Shown: piece after piece, positions 50,572 to 62,500 of the stretch | Layout: the number at the start of each line of letters is the position of its first letter | Numbering within the stretch: the stretch's first letter is position 1 | DNA from: Amyloporia xantha | Taxonomy: Eukaryota; Basidiomycota; Agaricomycetes; Polyporales; Adustoporiaceae | Direction of reading: 5' to 3' | Assembly (NCBI GenBank): GCA_036971615.1 | Contig: JAYKKR010000050.1 | Location: forward strand, 62,001-126,000 | Length of the DNA stretch: 64,000 nt | The notes under the pieces: generated by a model | What the model was told of the DNA's origin: nothing | Seen by the model: only the letters and a program-made list of their open reading frames with translations | Databases searched by the model: none | Position numbers and translations under genes: made by a program

Positions 50572-52314
50572 CCTGACCTAACTTCTCGGATATCCTGAAC
50601 CCGGACATGAGAGGCGATGCTCTAAATACCATTCATTTAATATGAAGCTCACCTCGCTTCTTCCCTCTTCCAACAACTTAGCCCTTCACTTTCCTTCCCT
50701 CCTCCTGCGTAGGATAAGGATTGACGGGGAGCAAGATGGGTAATCGTGATCAAGCGAAATCCGGCGGAACGCCAGTGATCAGGCGCGCGGGCACCGGCCC
50801 TAAACGCCTCGGAAGATGCCAGCCTTCACCGTCGTCGCTGTTGCGTCGCTGGCTCAGACAGAAATTCGACATGATTGTGATGATATCCTCAAAGATGCTG
50901 CTTGAATCTTCCATGACAAACAAAAGAAGTTCGAAATACGACTGGGTTTCTCGGTCGGACTTACGGGTCATCTTGATCATCAGTACTGTTCTCGATGGTT
51001 GCACTGCAGTACTCTCTCTGTTCCATCATGTTATAGACAGGATGGTGATACCCAACCCAATGTCGTCGCTCTTAAAAATCTTCTCGACGTACCAAGCGGA
51101 TCTGTTTTAACTTTCGGAGGCTTCGGAATGCTCTGCGCAGAACGCGCGCTGTGCCACTGACAAATGCGTATGGTGAAACTTTTGGTCAAGCGCCATACTA
51201 GCCGCCGCTTCGGGTGAATTTGGCGGCCTAGAGGCAGCCAAGGACGAGTTGGCGTGTTTACCCAGCGATTTCTGAGATATCGTAATCCGGATCTCCGCCC
51301 AATATGACCGAGCCATATTCATTTAAAAGGCCCCGTGGGTAGTCTTGTTCCATCAGGACTGCTTCCTCTTCCCCCACTGTCGCGGGCGTGCGAGGTAAGT
51401 TCTCTTGAGTCACCGACCGCGATTTTAGGAAGCTTGATCGATGCACGTTGAAGGCGCAGGCGTGAAATATGGATTAAACCTATACGAGCCTTCCAGCGTA
51501 CGGCCGACCGTCGTCCACCCGCATCCATCGCGCTTCTTGTTGGGGTGCAGATTAATTTCGCTTAAGGTAAGCTCAGAGAACCTCCTACAGATTGAGTTTC
51601 AGATAAAAAGATTCGGCGTTCAGATGCTTACCAGGCCTTTCGCGAAGTTGTCACTCATCCCAGCAATACGCGTAGTAACGAGTGCGCGACGTACGGCCGA
51701 ATGTGTGGAAGGATGGGTTTACAGCCATGCTTTCAGGGCCCGGTAAGTTCATTGTTTTCTGCCTGCACCTATTCATAACTGACTGATGTTCAGTCTCCTT
51801 CACAGTTGTGCCTTTGCTGCTGGGATTTAGAAATCGATCCTGTATGACACCCATGTTTGTTATCATATGCTATTCCCATGCTTTCAATCATGCGGGTTTT
51901 CGTCCCAGAATAATTGTGCACATCACAAGGCGTTTCACAAACGTCACCGTTGATGGAAAACTCGCCACTGTAGTTACACAATCGATCTCAGTGTTCCCGG
52001 CGTCAGACCGTGGCTGACTTCCTGGAGGAGACAAATCACAGACTACATCGACTCGGGTGCTGTTACTGATGTCATTGCGCACTTCCTGGCTGTCTCGAGG
52101 ATTCGGACATCGCGCTTAAGTTCGAACAACTTCTCATGGCGTCAAAGATCGATTTCTGCTTTCACAGTCGGTCATAGTGCGGCATGCGGTTGTCTAGCTC
52201 TGCCTGGACTCGGATATCTGTGTCTTTCGATGTGTGCGTCGTGTGTGACTTTGTTGGGCGTCGTATTCAGAACGTGAGAGTGCGCATTGGACGGCGACTA
52301 TCTGGTGAGCATTA
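50572..52314. other. Gene-poor interval with unassigned coding-like pieces
   Basis: No complete gene could be rebuilt. On the minus strand near 51260-51720 there are short plausible pieces with splice-like borders (MSDNFAKGL followed by a GTAAGC donor; QDYPRGLLNEYGSVILGGD; PDYDISEIAG), but they do not join into one frame. The plus strand also has open pieces near 50720-51110. Possibly a degraded gene. Confidence 0.35.
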
Positions 52315-52522
52315 GGGTGTTCCACAGTAGGGTTTCCGCGCAGTTTCCGCTCAGTTTCGAGCCAGATTCCATTCTGGTTTCCGACTGCCCGAGATGCCCG
52401 AAAATCCGGCAAAGCCCGGAAACTGTGTTTTCAACTTTGATTAGGGCGTTGGAAACTGGAGCTCGAGCCTCGAGTATGCTCGCCACGCCTGTGTTTGTTC
52501 GGGTCTGTATTAGATAAGCAGA
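52315..52522 (+). repeat. Left inverted arm of foldback element
   Basis: 208-bp arm beginning GGGTGTTCCACAGTAGGGTT. It matches the reverse complement of 52790-52990 with about four substitutions and one 7-bp insertion (CCTCGAG, near 52465). Confidence 0.9.
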
Positions 52523-52789
52523 GATACCTAACCACATGACCGTCTGTGACAAACTATTCAGATAGCCTGTAAACCTCATTAATTCGGGCAATGAGAAATG
52601 TTATGTCATAAGAAGTTTTCAAACGTAATAAAAATAGATTCTCTTCCCTAATATAGCCTTGTAAATGAGATGTAAGGGCAATATTTACAACTTGGCAGCA
52701 ATCTATGCTGCACTTTTGTGACGTGGCCAGCGATGATTTTAGCGGTAGGTCACGTCATGTCACATTGAGATTATCATGTATCTAATCGA

Positions 52790-52990
52790 TCTGCTTATCG
52801 AATACAAACCCGAACAAACACAGGCGTGGCGAGCATACTCGAGCTCCAGTTTCCAACGCCCTAATCAAAGTTGAAAACGCAGTTTCCGGGCTTTGCCGGA
52901 TTCTCGGGCATCTCGGGCAGTCGGAAACCAGAATGGAATCTGGCTCGAAACTGAGCGGAAACTGCGCGGAAACCCTACTGTGGAACACCC
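52790..52990 (-). repeat. Right inverted arm of foldback element
   Basis: 201-bp arm, inverted copy of 52315-52522, ending GTGGAACACCC directly before a TA dinucleotide. Confidence 0.9.
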
Positions 52991-53687
52991 TATTGTTTTT
53001 CACTAACAAGTCCTGGCACCTGTGTTTTCCGCGATCCGTCTTGTGCTTGAGACATATACATGAAACGCAAGGTACTGACGAGCGGATTAATGCCATATCC
53101 TGTTCGAGCCCATTCAGCTCTCATTCGTATCGAGGCCAGCTTTGAGGCTCAGGGTATTTGTACAAGTACGCTCGCCGTATATCACTGGTATATACACTGT
53201 AACACTGCAGTCTGCAGACCTCACGAACAGAGAGGTAGATGCGGTTTCTGTGTTGATAATTACTATGGTATCTCTGTCGATCGACACTGGCACTGACAGG
53301 CGAGCATATCGATTGCGTGATTGAGGGTCTTCATGATGAAGACGATTACTGCCAACTGGGTCCTTTTCTCCACCAGCTGAGGCGGGCGATACTCTTCTTT
53401 CACCTGCCGGCAGTCACCATTGACACGAATGTATATGTTCAAGAGATCGAGTTACCCCGCAGCTTCTGCTTGAGCAACTCTGAAGTCCCCCTTGGCGCCT
53501 TATCTGGGCCGTGCGGCTGCCTATCTACGCACCGGGCACGCTATGGGGATCGTTAGTCATGCAAGTCCATGCGCAGTTGCCAGTCGGATTGCTTGTTCCC
53601 TGACTCGATCCTCGCATCTGCTCTCTCTTGAGCTACGGTCGAACTCCTCGAACCTTCATTACCGCCGTCTTCGTGAGGATTAGGACA
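52991..53687. other. Intergenic, upstream of aminotransferase
   Basis: 697 bp between the foldback element and the aminotransferase start, presumably its promoter. No other feature recognised. Confidence 0.4.
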
Positions 53688-55945
53688 ATGTCTTCGGAGA
53701 AACGCCAGAAAGCTATCGACCTCTCCCATCATCTTTCCGACGTCTCACGAGCCAGAACCACTTCTCCGTTGAAGAATTTGGGGAAATATTTCGGGCGACC
53801 AGGACTGATAAGCCTGGCTGGTGGTCAGTTAGGCTTATAAACTCTCGTTATTGCGTGAAGAGGACTAAATCCCGGGATAGGACTTCCCGCTGAAGCTTAT
53901 TTCCCTTTCGATAACGTTGGTGCCGAAGGTAAGGGAACACGAGTCTTTTCATTGAATATTCGCTGAAGCACGGTATGTAGTACTTGTCCCAGACTCGTTC
54001 TCACTGAAGGCTACTGGGGAAGAGTCATCTCTCTCGTGGCTTTGGAAGTTGTTTGGGCGCTCGAATAAGCCGAAGACAACTCCCATCATCATCCAGAAGT
54101 ATGCAGAAAGTCCTAAGGATGTCAACTTGGCCACCGCCTTGCAATATGGATCAGCGACAGGCTTGCCTCAGCTCCAGACTTTCATCAAGGACTTCGTCGA
54201 TAAGGTTTATCAGCCTGCTTACAGCGACTGCTCTATCATGGTTCATATTGGCAACACGGACGGGTAGGTGCAGTGGAGTTGTATTTATCTCCTACTTTAC
54301 TAAACGCACTCATGCTAGGTGGTCGAGGACGATGCAGACCCTCATGAACCCTGGTGAGGGCTTCCTAACCGAAGAGTGGACATATCCATCCGCAGTTGCG
54401 TCGAGCAAGCCATATGGCATACACCCCGTTCCGGTCGCTATGGACAAGGACGGTATGAGCACTGTTGACCTCCGTAAGGTCCTTTCAGAGTGGGATGAGA
54501 GTACCCGTGGTTGCAAGCGGTATGGGCATCGCCGATCAGGTGTCATAGTCATATGTCTGACGTGCTCCTACAGTCCTCATGTTATGTACACTGTTCCCAT
54601 AGGCCAGAACCCCGTCGGATCTGTAGGGCTTTCTACTATACCGTGGTGGTGTCAATGCTCAAGGTGTTGTTGTACAGACTATGGGTGCCGCTCGCAAGAA
54701 GGCGATCTACGATATCTGTGTCGAATTTGGTCAGTTGATTGGGTGCGCAGTCAAGTGAGCTACCTGATCATGGCCCGTAATCCAGATGTAATCATCGTCG
54801 AAGACGATCCCTATTTCTTCTTGCAGCAAGGGGACTACACTCCCAAGGCCGATCGATCGCAGTCATTCCTTAATCACAGCGATAAGGACTGGATTGCTAG
54901 CTTAGCTCCGAGTTACCTGAAGTATGTTGCAGTTATTAATTCGCGACAAATGCTTACGCATCGACGATCGTGCAGATATGACTATCAGGGTCGTGTCATT
55001 CGGCTTGATACATTTTCCAAGGCAAGGGTGTTCTGACCCTAATTTTGATCATCGCTCATCATTTTGAGCAATAGTATATCGCCCCGGGCTCCCGTCTGGG
55101 ATGGCACACTTGCAACCCTCTCTTTGCAGAAAGGCTGGAGAGACAGGGTGAGACGTCGGCTCAAGCGCCTTGCGGATTCGGGCAGGTGTGCCTACATGTT
55201 TCTTCTACTTGTCTGTGTATTCAACATATTTTCTCCAGTCCCTTATCACCCAGCTTCTGCTGACTTGGCAGTATGACGGTTATATCCGATGGCTCCATGG
55301 CCAGTGCTTTGTTAAGCAGGACCAGTCATAGAACGCTGACAGTGGGTTACAGGTATTGCTGTGCAGTACAAGACAAGGCGCGACTTCTTCATCGACTGCT
55401 TGGGCGAAGAATTCCATCTCGACACGACGACGAATTCTAGTGTTAGTTTCTGGAAGAACTGCGATGTTTTTGATGCATACGTAAAGAAGTCGGGGAAGGA
55501 ACTAGTCATGTCAGAGAAGGGATCTTTGGGCACGAAAATGTTCAGCTTTGTGCCGCCCACGTCAGGGATGTTCATTTGGGTTCGTGTTAGGTGATCTTCC
55601 ATGTCTCCCTGTCACTGACACGCTTATCAGCTGAAAATGCACTTCGAGAACCATCCCGCGTACCGGGCACATGGCGAGGAGAGTCTTGAGATGCAGCTCT
55701 GGACCAAGATTGCCGATGCTGGCGTCCTGGTCTCCCCGGGATGGTTCTTCGCTGCCGATGTCGAGAATCCCCCGACTGATGAAATGGAGGGACATTACCG
55801 CATCAGCTTCAGCAACGCTGATGTAAGTTGCCTTGCCCTTTGTTTCGTGGCCCTTGTGTCTCATGCATGACCTTCACAGTTCGAGACCTTGAAGAAATCC
55901 GTGATCATTTTCTCTAAGGTTACCAAAGAGTTCTTCAAGGAATAG
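53688..55945 (+). CDS. ARO8-type PLP aminotransferase
   Basis: Fold-type I pyridoxal-phosphate aminotransferase of the ARO8/kynurenine (alpha-aminoadipate) group, acting on aromatic amino acids, kynurenine or 2-aminoadipate. Exons: 53688-53823, 53881-53928, 53981-54263, 54319-54519, 54574-54622, 54678-54729, 54786-54921, 54976-55021, 55075-55185, 55239-55299, 55353-55585, 55631-55822 and 55880-55945, giving 537 aa. Motifs: LISLAGGLPAEAYFPF, ATALQYGSATGLPQLQ, VPIGQNPVGS, DVIIVEDDPYFFLQ, RLDTFSK (PLP Lys), APGSRLGW and HYRISFSN. Two introns appear to use GC donors: after the PLP lysine (AAG|GCAAGG) and at ATG|GCCAGT. All phases then agree. Substrate preference cannot be told from sequence. Confidence 0.92.
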
Positions 55946-56871
55946 ATGAAGCTACAAGTAAGATTCGTTGCTGGGTAACAATGTAGAATTTATAGTTATG
56001 TTATGTCTTGGGCAACGGAGAGCGCTTTTTGCGATGAGGAAATACTATAAGTGCCCCTGGGTTTATAATTGAGACAGTGTTTATAAATTCAGTCTAGCTC
56101 CATCTACAACCACTCAAAAAACATGAAACTTGGTTTACAAATACTTTTGACTATTTCAAAGAAGACTGCCTACTCAGAATCACGAAATTGTGCGTGGACT
56201 GTAAATGAGACACATCGCAAGGCGCGATTTACACCTCGAAGCTCCCATTTCGAGCATAGATCGCCGTATCGAGCTAGATCCTGTTAGCCAAAAAATCTGG
56301 AACTTTTGTATGGTCTTCATATGCAATATAAGGCCAAGCCCATGTACTTTTCTTGTTTCCTTGTGTTCGCATTTGTTGTCATTGATTCCCTCGCTCATGG
56401 AGCGTTACAACTGGATACATGCGCGTGATGGTTTAGATCTCCGCCGTAAACCTCGCAGGGACGCGCCACAATCACTGCAGTGCATGCCGACCGGAGTTGT
56501 GCCCCTGCCGTCGTGACAAATGTGACCCCAATTATAAACACTGGTATTTTTGCCTACATGTCGCACCGGAAGACATCCGAGAACAGAACAACGATGCCAG
56601 CTGCTATCATTGTTAGCTAGGTTTCTAGAGCGGAAGGAGATGCATCGACTCGTATAAATTTCATATGCGTATGTGGAGCGGATGTGTAGCTATAGCATGA
56701 ATACCGAAAACCGTTATAAACCCAGGTCCACTGATAGTACAGTATTGATTATATCTTTCGGACGAGGGAACTTTTCCCACGGGATGGACGGGCGTCTACA
56801 TCACGACGCCAACTTGCTTGCCCTCATCCTGGCTTCGACCCGCCCTAAAGACTGTGGCTCTCGATCTTGTG
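55946..56871. other. Intergenic
   Basis: 926 bp between the aminotransferase stop and the Myb-protein start on the same strand. AT-rich; no gene recognised. Confidence 0.4.
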
Positions 56872-59225
56872 ATGTCTCTAGACGCGTCTCCGTCGCTTTC
56901 GGTCGATATCCAACGCGCTCTCCAACAGGCCGTCGGTGATGCTAACAATGCTGCTAATCTGGTCAAAAAGAAGAAGTCAAAACGCGCAAGGGATGAGGAC
57001 AGTACCACACCTAGCGAGGGCGGCGACCCATCGGCGAAGAAGAGGAAAACCAAGAGTCCTCAGGCCGTCTCGGCTACTGTAAGTTCCACTCCAGATACGT
57101 CTGAGGCTGGTGTAGAATCTGTCGCTTCGGGGGACGCTGTACCCTCTGAACAAGGAGGGAAGAAGAAGAAGAAAAGCAAAGCAAAGGAGAGGGAAAAGGA
57201 ACAAGACTCCGGACCTATTGCGCCCCCTCTCGAGGAGCTGCCTACTTCATCCGCAGACTTCCTCTCAGCTGTCGTAGCAGCAGCATCTGCGACCTCAGAT
57301 CAAGTTCTCCCACAGGGACATCCACAGTATGATCACCCCATGCCCCCTTTCATGGACTACCCTTCGGACTTCGCATCATACCCGTACCCCCCTCCCGCAC
57401 ATCCAGGGTCATTCGTCTCACCTCAGAACCAACCTATGTACCCCGATATCACAGGTCTTGTCCCCGATTTGAGCTTCGCGTCGAGTGAAGATCTACTTCG
57501 GACATTGCAAGAGTTCGATCTATCCAGGGTCATGAATGTGCTGAGGACCCTTGGAGAGGCTGCAACTACTGCGAATGTCTCGGTCACTGGGCAGCCGGTC
57601 TTCATGCCTCCACCTCCACCTTCTGCCCCTCCACCTGTCAACCAGCAGCCCGCGAGGTCGGATGCCATCATCGGGCATCCTCCGAAGCAGAAGAAACCGT
57701 CACAGCCTGCCGTTTCATCGACGCCGGTCGATGTTCCGCCACCCCCTCAACCGGACAACCCAGACCATGCTCATATGCTTGCGAATGTCTGGATGAACGC
57801 GGCCAAGCTGGCGGACATGGTCAAGAAAGAAGGTGCGAGTCAGTCTCTGCGCGTTTACCGGGCCTCTATCTGACGTTCATTATAAGGCCTCGTCTACAAG
57901 AAGGGAAAATTCTCGGCTACAGAAGAGGTGCAGCTGAATGCTGCAATTGAACATTACCGTGTGGTAGGTAATTCACTGTATCGTCGTTGGGATCTGCGCC
58001 GATGTCGTTTGGGCTACAGTCGAAAGGCCTCACTCCAGAACAGCTCAGTGAAATTATATTCTCGAAAGAAAGAGGTCGGGATACGTTTTGGCCCGAAATC
58101 AGTGGGTATCATAGTCCTTTTTTCGCCACTGGCACCTGAGATTTACATGCCATTAGCGTCTGCTTTACATTTGCGCCCCATTATCGCTGTTTATCACCAT
58201 GTCCGTCGAATAAGACATCCGTTTGCTCAGCAAGGTAAATGGATGCCCAGCGAAGACACTTTGCTTATGCAGTGAGTATCATATGGTAGATGTCTCCACA
58301 GCATACTGAGCCAAGTCTAGAGCGGTCTCTGAGCTAGGTCAGCAATGGGAAAAGGTCAGTGAGAAGGTGGGCCGAATGTCGTCGGATTGCCGAGATAGAT
58401 GGCGCAATCATCTTCAAGATCGAGGGACCCGCCACTCAGGTTTGGATGTCTTGGTAAATTACATGGTATTCAGTTAATAATCACCCTACTTTTTGAAGGA
58501 CCCTGGACAAAAGAGGAGGAAGAAGAGCTGACGCGGATTGTTACTGAGATGACGGTCGAACGGGGCAAAGACATTGATAATGATATCTTCTGGGGAGTAG
58601 TCAGCCAACGTATGGGTGGAAAACGAGGCAGGCAGCAGTGCAGGATTAAATGGTATGCTTTACATTCTATTCTTGTCGCACATTTCATTCATAAATATAT
58701 TAGGACGGACACTCTGAGCACGCAAATCAAGAACGCAGGCGAAAGGCCGCGTTGGAGTCAAATGGATGCTTATATATTGGTACACAAGTGCGTTGGACGT
58801 CATGTCCGTTGCAATTGCATGCTGATGAATCATCAGAGTCGATTCCCTCAACGTCCGTGATGACAGTGAGATCGACTGGAAACTACTGCCTGATGAACAC
58901 TGGAACATATGGAGCGCTCATTCGCTTCAGAGGCGCTGGGTGACCATGAAAAGAAGCATTAAAGGCTATGAAGAGATGTCTCACATGGGTTTGTGCTTTT
59001 CTATTCGTTTTGCTGGTCTACCGGGTCCTAATCCTCATGACTGTAGAAATCATGGAAATCCTGAAGACGAAGAAAGCTCAGGCGCTACCCCCACCGGCAT
59101 CGACTCGCAAAAAGAAAAGCAAAGTCACTAGCGCAGAGGCGGTGGTCGACCCGGACGATCTTGACGAGGTTGTGGAACCCGAAGCGGGATCTAGTGCTGG
59201 TCCTGGCCCTGTCGTCGTCGTATAG
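56872..59225 (+). CDS. REB1: Reb1/TTF1-type Myb DNA-binding protein
   Basis: Nuclear Myb-domain protein of the Reb1/TTF-1/DMTF1 group, whose members bind rDNA terminators, stop RNA polymerase I and block replication forks. Exons 56872-57832, 57887-57963, 58020-58101, 58157-58271, 58321-58439, 58499-58652, 58704-58787, 58837-58988 and 59047-59225 give 640 aa. Residues 1-320 are disordered with basic NLS-like runs (KKKKSKRAR, GGKKKKKSKAKERE) and Pro-rich stretches. Four Myb/SANT-like units follow: GKFSATEEVQLNAAIEHY, GKWMPSEDTLLMQAVSELG with CRDRWRNHL, GPWTKEEEEELTRIVTEM with QQCRIKW, and a last unit RPRWSQMDAYILVHK with HSLQRRWVTMKR. The basic tail KTKKAQALPPP and an acidic end close it. Binding to rDNA is from the family. 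Confidence 0.88.
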
Positions 59226-59581
59226 AACGTATTCGAAGTAAAATACTGAAATTGTTTTTCCGCTTGTTGTCGTGAGATGTCCATCGATTAGTCTGCTTGA
59301 GAGTTGGTTTGTGCCACATCATGTTCTTCTCCATATCATGTTCTTTCCCTGTCCTTAGAGAGAGCGACAGACACGTTCACGTGAGACGCGACTGGCCAAA
59401 CAGCAGTAAGCACTCACCACGGTTGAGATTTGGGCGCGTAGCTTCAACGAGGCCGACTCCGCGGCCATACATTCCATTGTTCTTCGCTTCCGTCGAACCC
59501 AATCTGGCGCTCTCTAAGGCTTGGCTAATTCTCGTATACTCTCTATCCCGGGGCTTTGCCGCTATTTATTGACCAGGAGGT
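59226..59581. promoter_or_regulatory. Intergenic, presumed promoter of Rho GEF gene
   Basis: 356 bp between the Myb-protein stop and the GEF start. No in-frame extension of the GEF beyond 59582 is supported: a TGA precedes the ATG. No specific site identified. Confidence 0.4.
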
Positions 59582-62500
59582 ATGGCTCTGAGCCAATCTC
59601 CTCGTAAGGTCGTACCGTTAGCATCAGGCGATGACTGGATACCGCGACCGAGGACCAAATCGAATGTACCGAATATCACGAAGCGTGTCTTCTTCTGTGG
59701 TGTGGTAGTGGAAGGATCAGATAATGGTCGCGAGATTCCTCAAGGTGCGTGCGGGACTGACCTCCATGCCCTTGCAGATTTGAATGGGAGCAGGGACAGA
59801 GCGAGGTAATGGTCTGACGAGTATCTCGTGTAGATGTTCAAGACTTGATAATATCCCTTGGCGAGCCGCTCGATCTAGAGTCAGAATCAGAGTCTACACA
59901 GTCCACATCCAAGTCCAGCACTGATTCATCTTCAACAGTGAGTATCGCAGTATCTTCATGTAACCCGTGGGATAGTCATGAGCGACGCATAGGGTTCGCG
60001 TCGTCGCGCTTTAACCAACTCGTCCGCTCTAGCAGAGGTCGTCAAAGAGCTGGTAGCCACCGAACGCTCTTATGTTAACCGTCTTAGGACGCTCAAGACC
60101 GACTACGCCGATCCCTTGCGCCTGTTCTCCCGAAGCAAAGATACATCGATCCTTCCACCCTATGAAGCGAAGACCCTTTTCGGCAATATAGACTATCTAT
60201 TGCCAGTGAACGAAGCTTTCCTAGCAGATCTCGAAAGGATGGAGCTCCCTGGTGGTCCCGGCATAGGAGACGTTGCTTTGAAACATTTCAAGAAATTGAG
60301 AGGCTTTGAACATTACAGACAGTACTATGCAAAGAGAGAAGAGGCACAGCTCATTTTTGAGAGGGAAATGAAGAAGTCGTCAGGATTTGCCGCATTTGTC
60401 GATGTAGGTCTTGAGCAATGTGCAGTACAATCGTTTATTCATACTTCGTTTAGCGCATCAAATATTCCTCCGCTGAGAACAAGAATCGTGTGGGCCTGCG
60501 CGAACTGTTGATGGAGCCTGTGCAGCGTATACCACGGTACACCCTCATGTTTCGCACCATGGTGAAACATATGGCCCCGAGCGATCCCCAACGAGCCTCG
60601 CTACTGGAAGCCGATGAGATTGCGTCCCGTATAGCGCTCGCTGAAACAGACGAGCAGACCAAGCGTGCCGCGACAATGTACTGTCTCAGCGCAAGTATCG
60701 ACGACTTTCCACCTGCACTTGTGTCGCATGCGCGTCGCTTCATTGACTGCATAGATGTTGAAGACGTGCAAGTCGAGAGACCCACCTCGTTTACTTCCTC
60801 AACGAGTGGTGGCGCATCGGGACAAATAGGAGGCGACCTCCATTGCACCTTGTTCCTGTTTGATGACAAACTCATGATTGTCAAGAGACCTGGAAACGGA
60901 GAGAAGGGCGGCAGAGCGCTTGCAGGGTTGGATGACCTTGAGAAAATGTCCAAAGCGGGCGGTCTGCCATTTGGTAAGAAGAGAGCTGGTATGAGCTGCA
61001 AGGGCGTGGTCGATTTGATGGATGTTGTTGTTACCGACGTGGGTGGCCCAAGTATGTCGTCAAATTCAATCAGCCATTCGGGTGAACTGACTAAGGCATT
61101 GCAGACATCCATATGTACCTTGAAGATCCTCCCCAGGACCAAGGGGATCGTTGGTCAGGTCGACCTTTCCGTGCTCTATCGGTCGTCCATCCTCCTTCGT
61201 CCGTAAGCTTCGATTCTGTGGCCACAGAGGCGGACAAGAAGCTGTTCCTCGAGAAACTTTGGGACGTGCAGAGTAAATATCGAACCAAGAAGGGGCAATC
61301 AGTCGTTCTGTGTTCAGAGGAACGTGAAGTAGAGAACAAGGGTGGCAAGACGACGCTAGCCAGGACTTACTTTAACGTATATACAAGAACGGCTTTTCTA
61401 CAGGAGCCAAAGAAGGTGAGTGGCATTGTGGCCCGGGGCTCTGTTGAATGAGGTTCACACGCTTCCCCTAGACTAAAGTGGTTCTCCATATCGACCCCTT
61501 GGGCTCTGCGGACCCGATTCCCTTTGGCATGCGTGGCCCTCCTTTGGTCATCGTGAAAGTTCAGCCTATGGCGGGTGATCTGTCCCGCTATAAAGTCACG
61601 TCAAGCGATCCAAACGACGAAGAGGAGGAAGATATCGTACAAACTGCCAGAGTATCCGAGCGCATTGTACATACCAGTACGTGGTCATGTATTGCACTAG
61701 CATCCAAGGCTAAGTTACCGTAGTCCACCAGTATGGCTTGTTCAAGTTCCATACTGGACGGAACTCTATGCCGTCCACTCCTACAACAAGCTCCCGTTCA
61801 CGTGCTGCTATCTTTGGTTTAGATGCTATTAGCCGTAACTTGTTTAATGCCCGACCTGGATCTGCCATGGGCGACTTGTTCGGCGGATCAACGAATGGTC
61901 ATAGACGATCGAGAACCTACGCAAGTCGTTCTTCGACATACACTGATACGACAACCACTGGCGACAGCAGTTTCTCCCGTTTCTCACGCACAAACTCGAC
62001 AGTCACAGCAGCGACGTCTCTGATGGATGAGCAATCTCTAACTGCCTCAACCAACAGCCGGAGATCTCGTTCACTATCCAAGGCTAGAAAGCTTATCAAA
62101 AGAAATAAGTCGCCCAAGGGGGGAGGATCTGAGGCTGAACAGGACGTGTCACCCCAGCGGAATGCTTCGAGAACACAACCACCGCAGCCTCGTTCGAGAT
62201 CGACTTCTAGGGAAAGAGATGAGCGATACCTAGATGACGAGGATAATGATGCATGGAGATTAGCCAAGGCGGTGGTTGTGGATGAATCTGAGCGTGATTT
62301 GGCGATGCGCCTGGAACTAGCCAGGCGGAATAGTCAGAATCAGCGTGAACAGCAGTTCACACCTCTCCAATTAGATCAGCCTCTTGAGGATACCATCTAT
62401 GAAGGTATGTTGTTATGGAACGATGCACGCTGCTATCTACTCAATCATCTGTGCAGAAGAACCTAATACTACACGGCCATTTTCGAGGGCTTCTCGAGAG

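Larger units (their letters stand above)
52315..52990. mobile_element. TA-flanked foldback/MITE-type DNA transposon
   Basis: A 676-bp element with inverted arms of about 201-208 bp around an AT-rich 267-bp centre. Both ends are flanked by TA (52313-52314 and 52991-52992), the target duplication of Tc1/mariner-type elements. No transposase frame exists, so it would depend on an enzyme encoded elsewhere. Arm identity of about 98 percent suggests recent activity. The frames seen in the arms are mirror images of each other and not genes. Assignment to the mariner superfamily rests only on the TA dinucleotide. Confidence 0.82.

Noticed and set aside
52298..53096. Similar open frames around 52298-52591 and 52782-53096
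   Set aside because: They are mirror images lying in the two inverted arms of the foldback element, not genes.
54053..55036. 327-codon plus-strand open frame overlapping the aminotransferase
   Set aside because: It reads through several introns in the wrong frame; only its central part (DVIIVEDDPYFF) coincides with the real exon.
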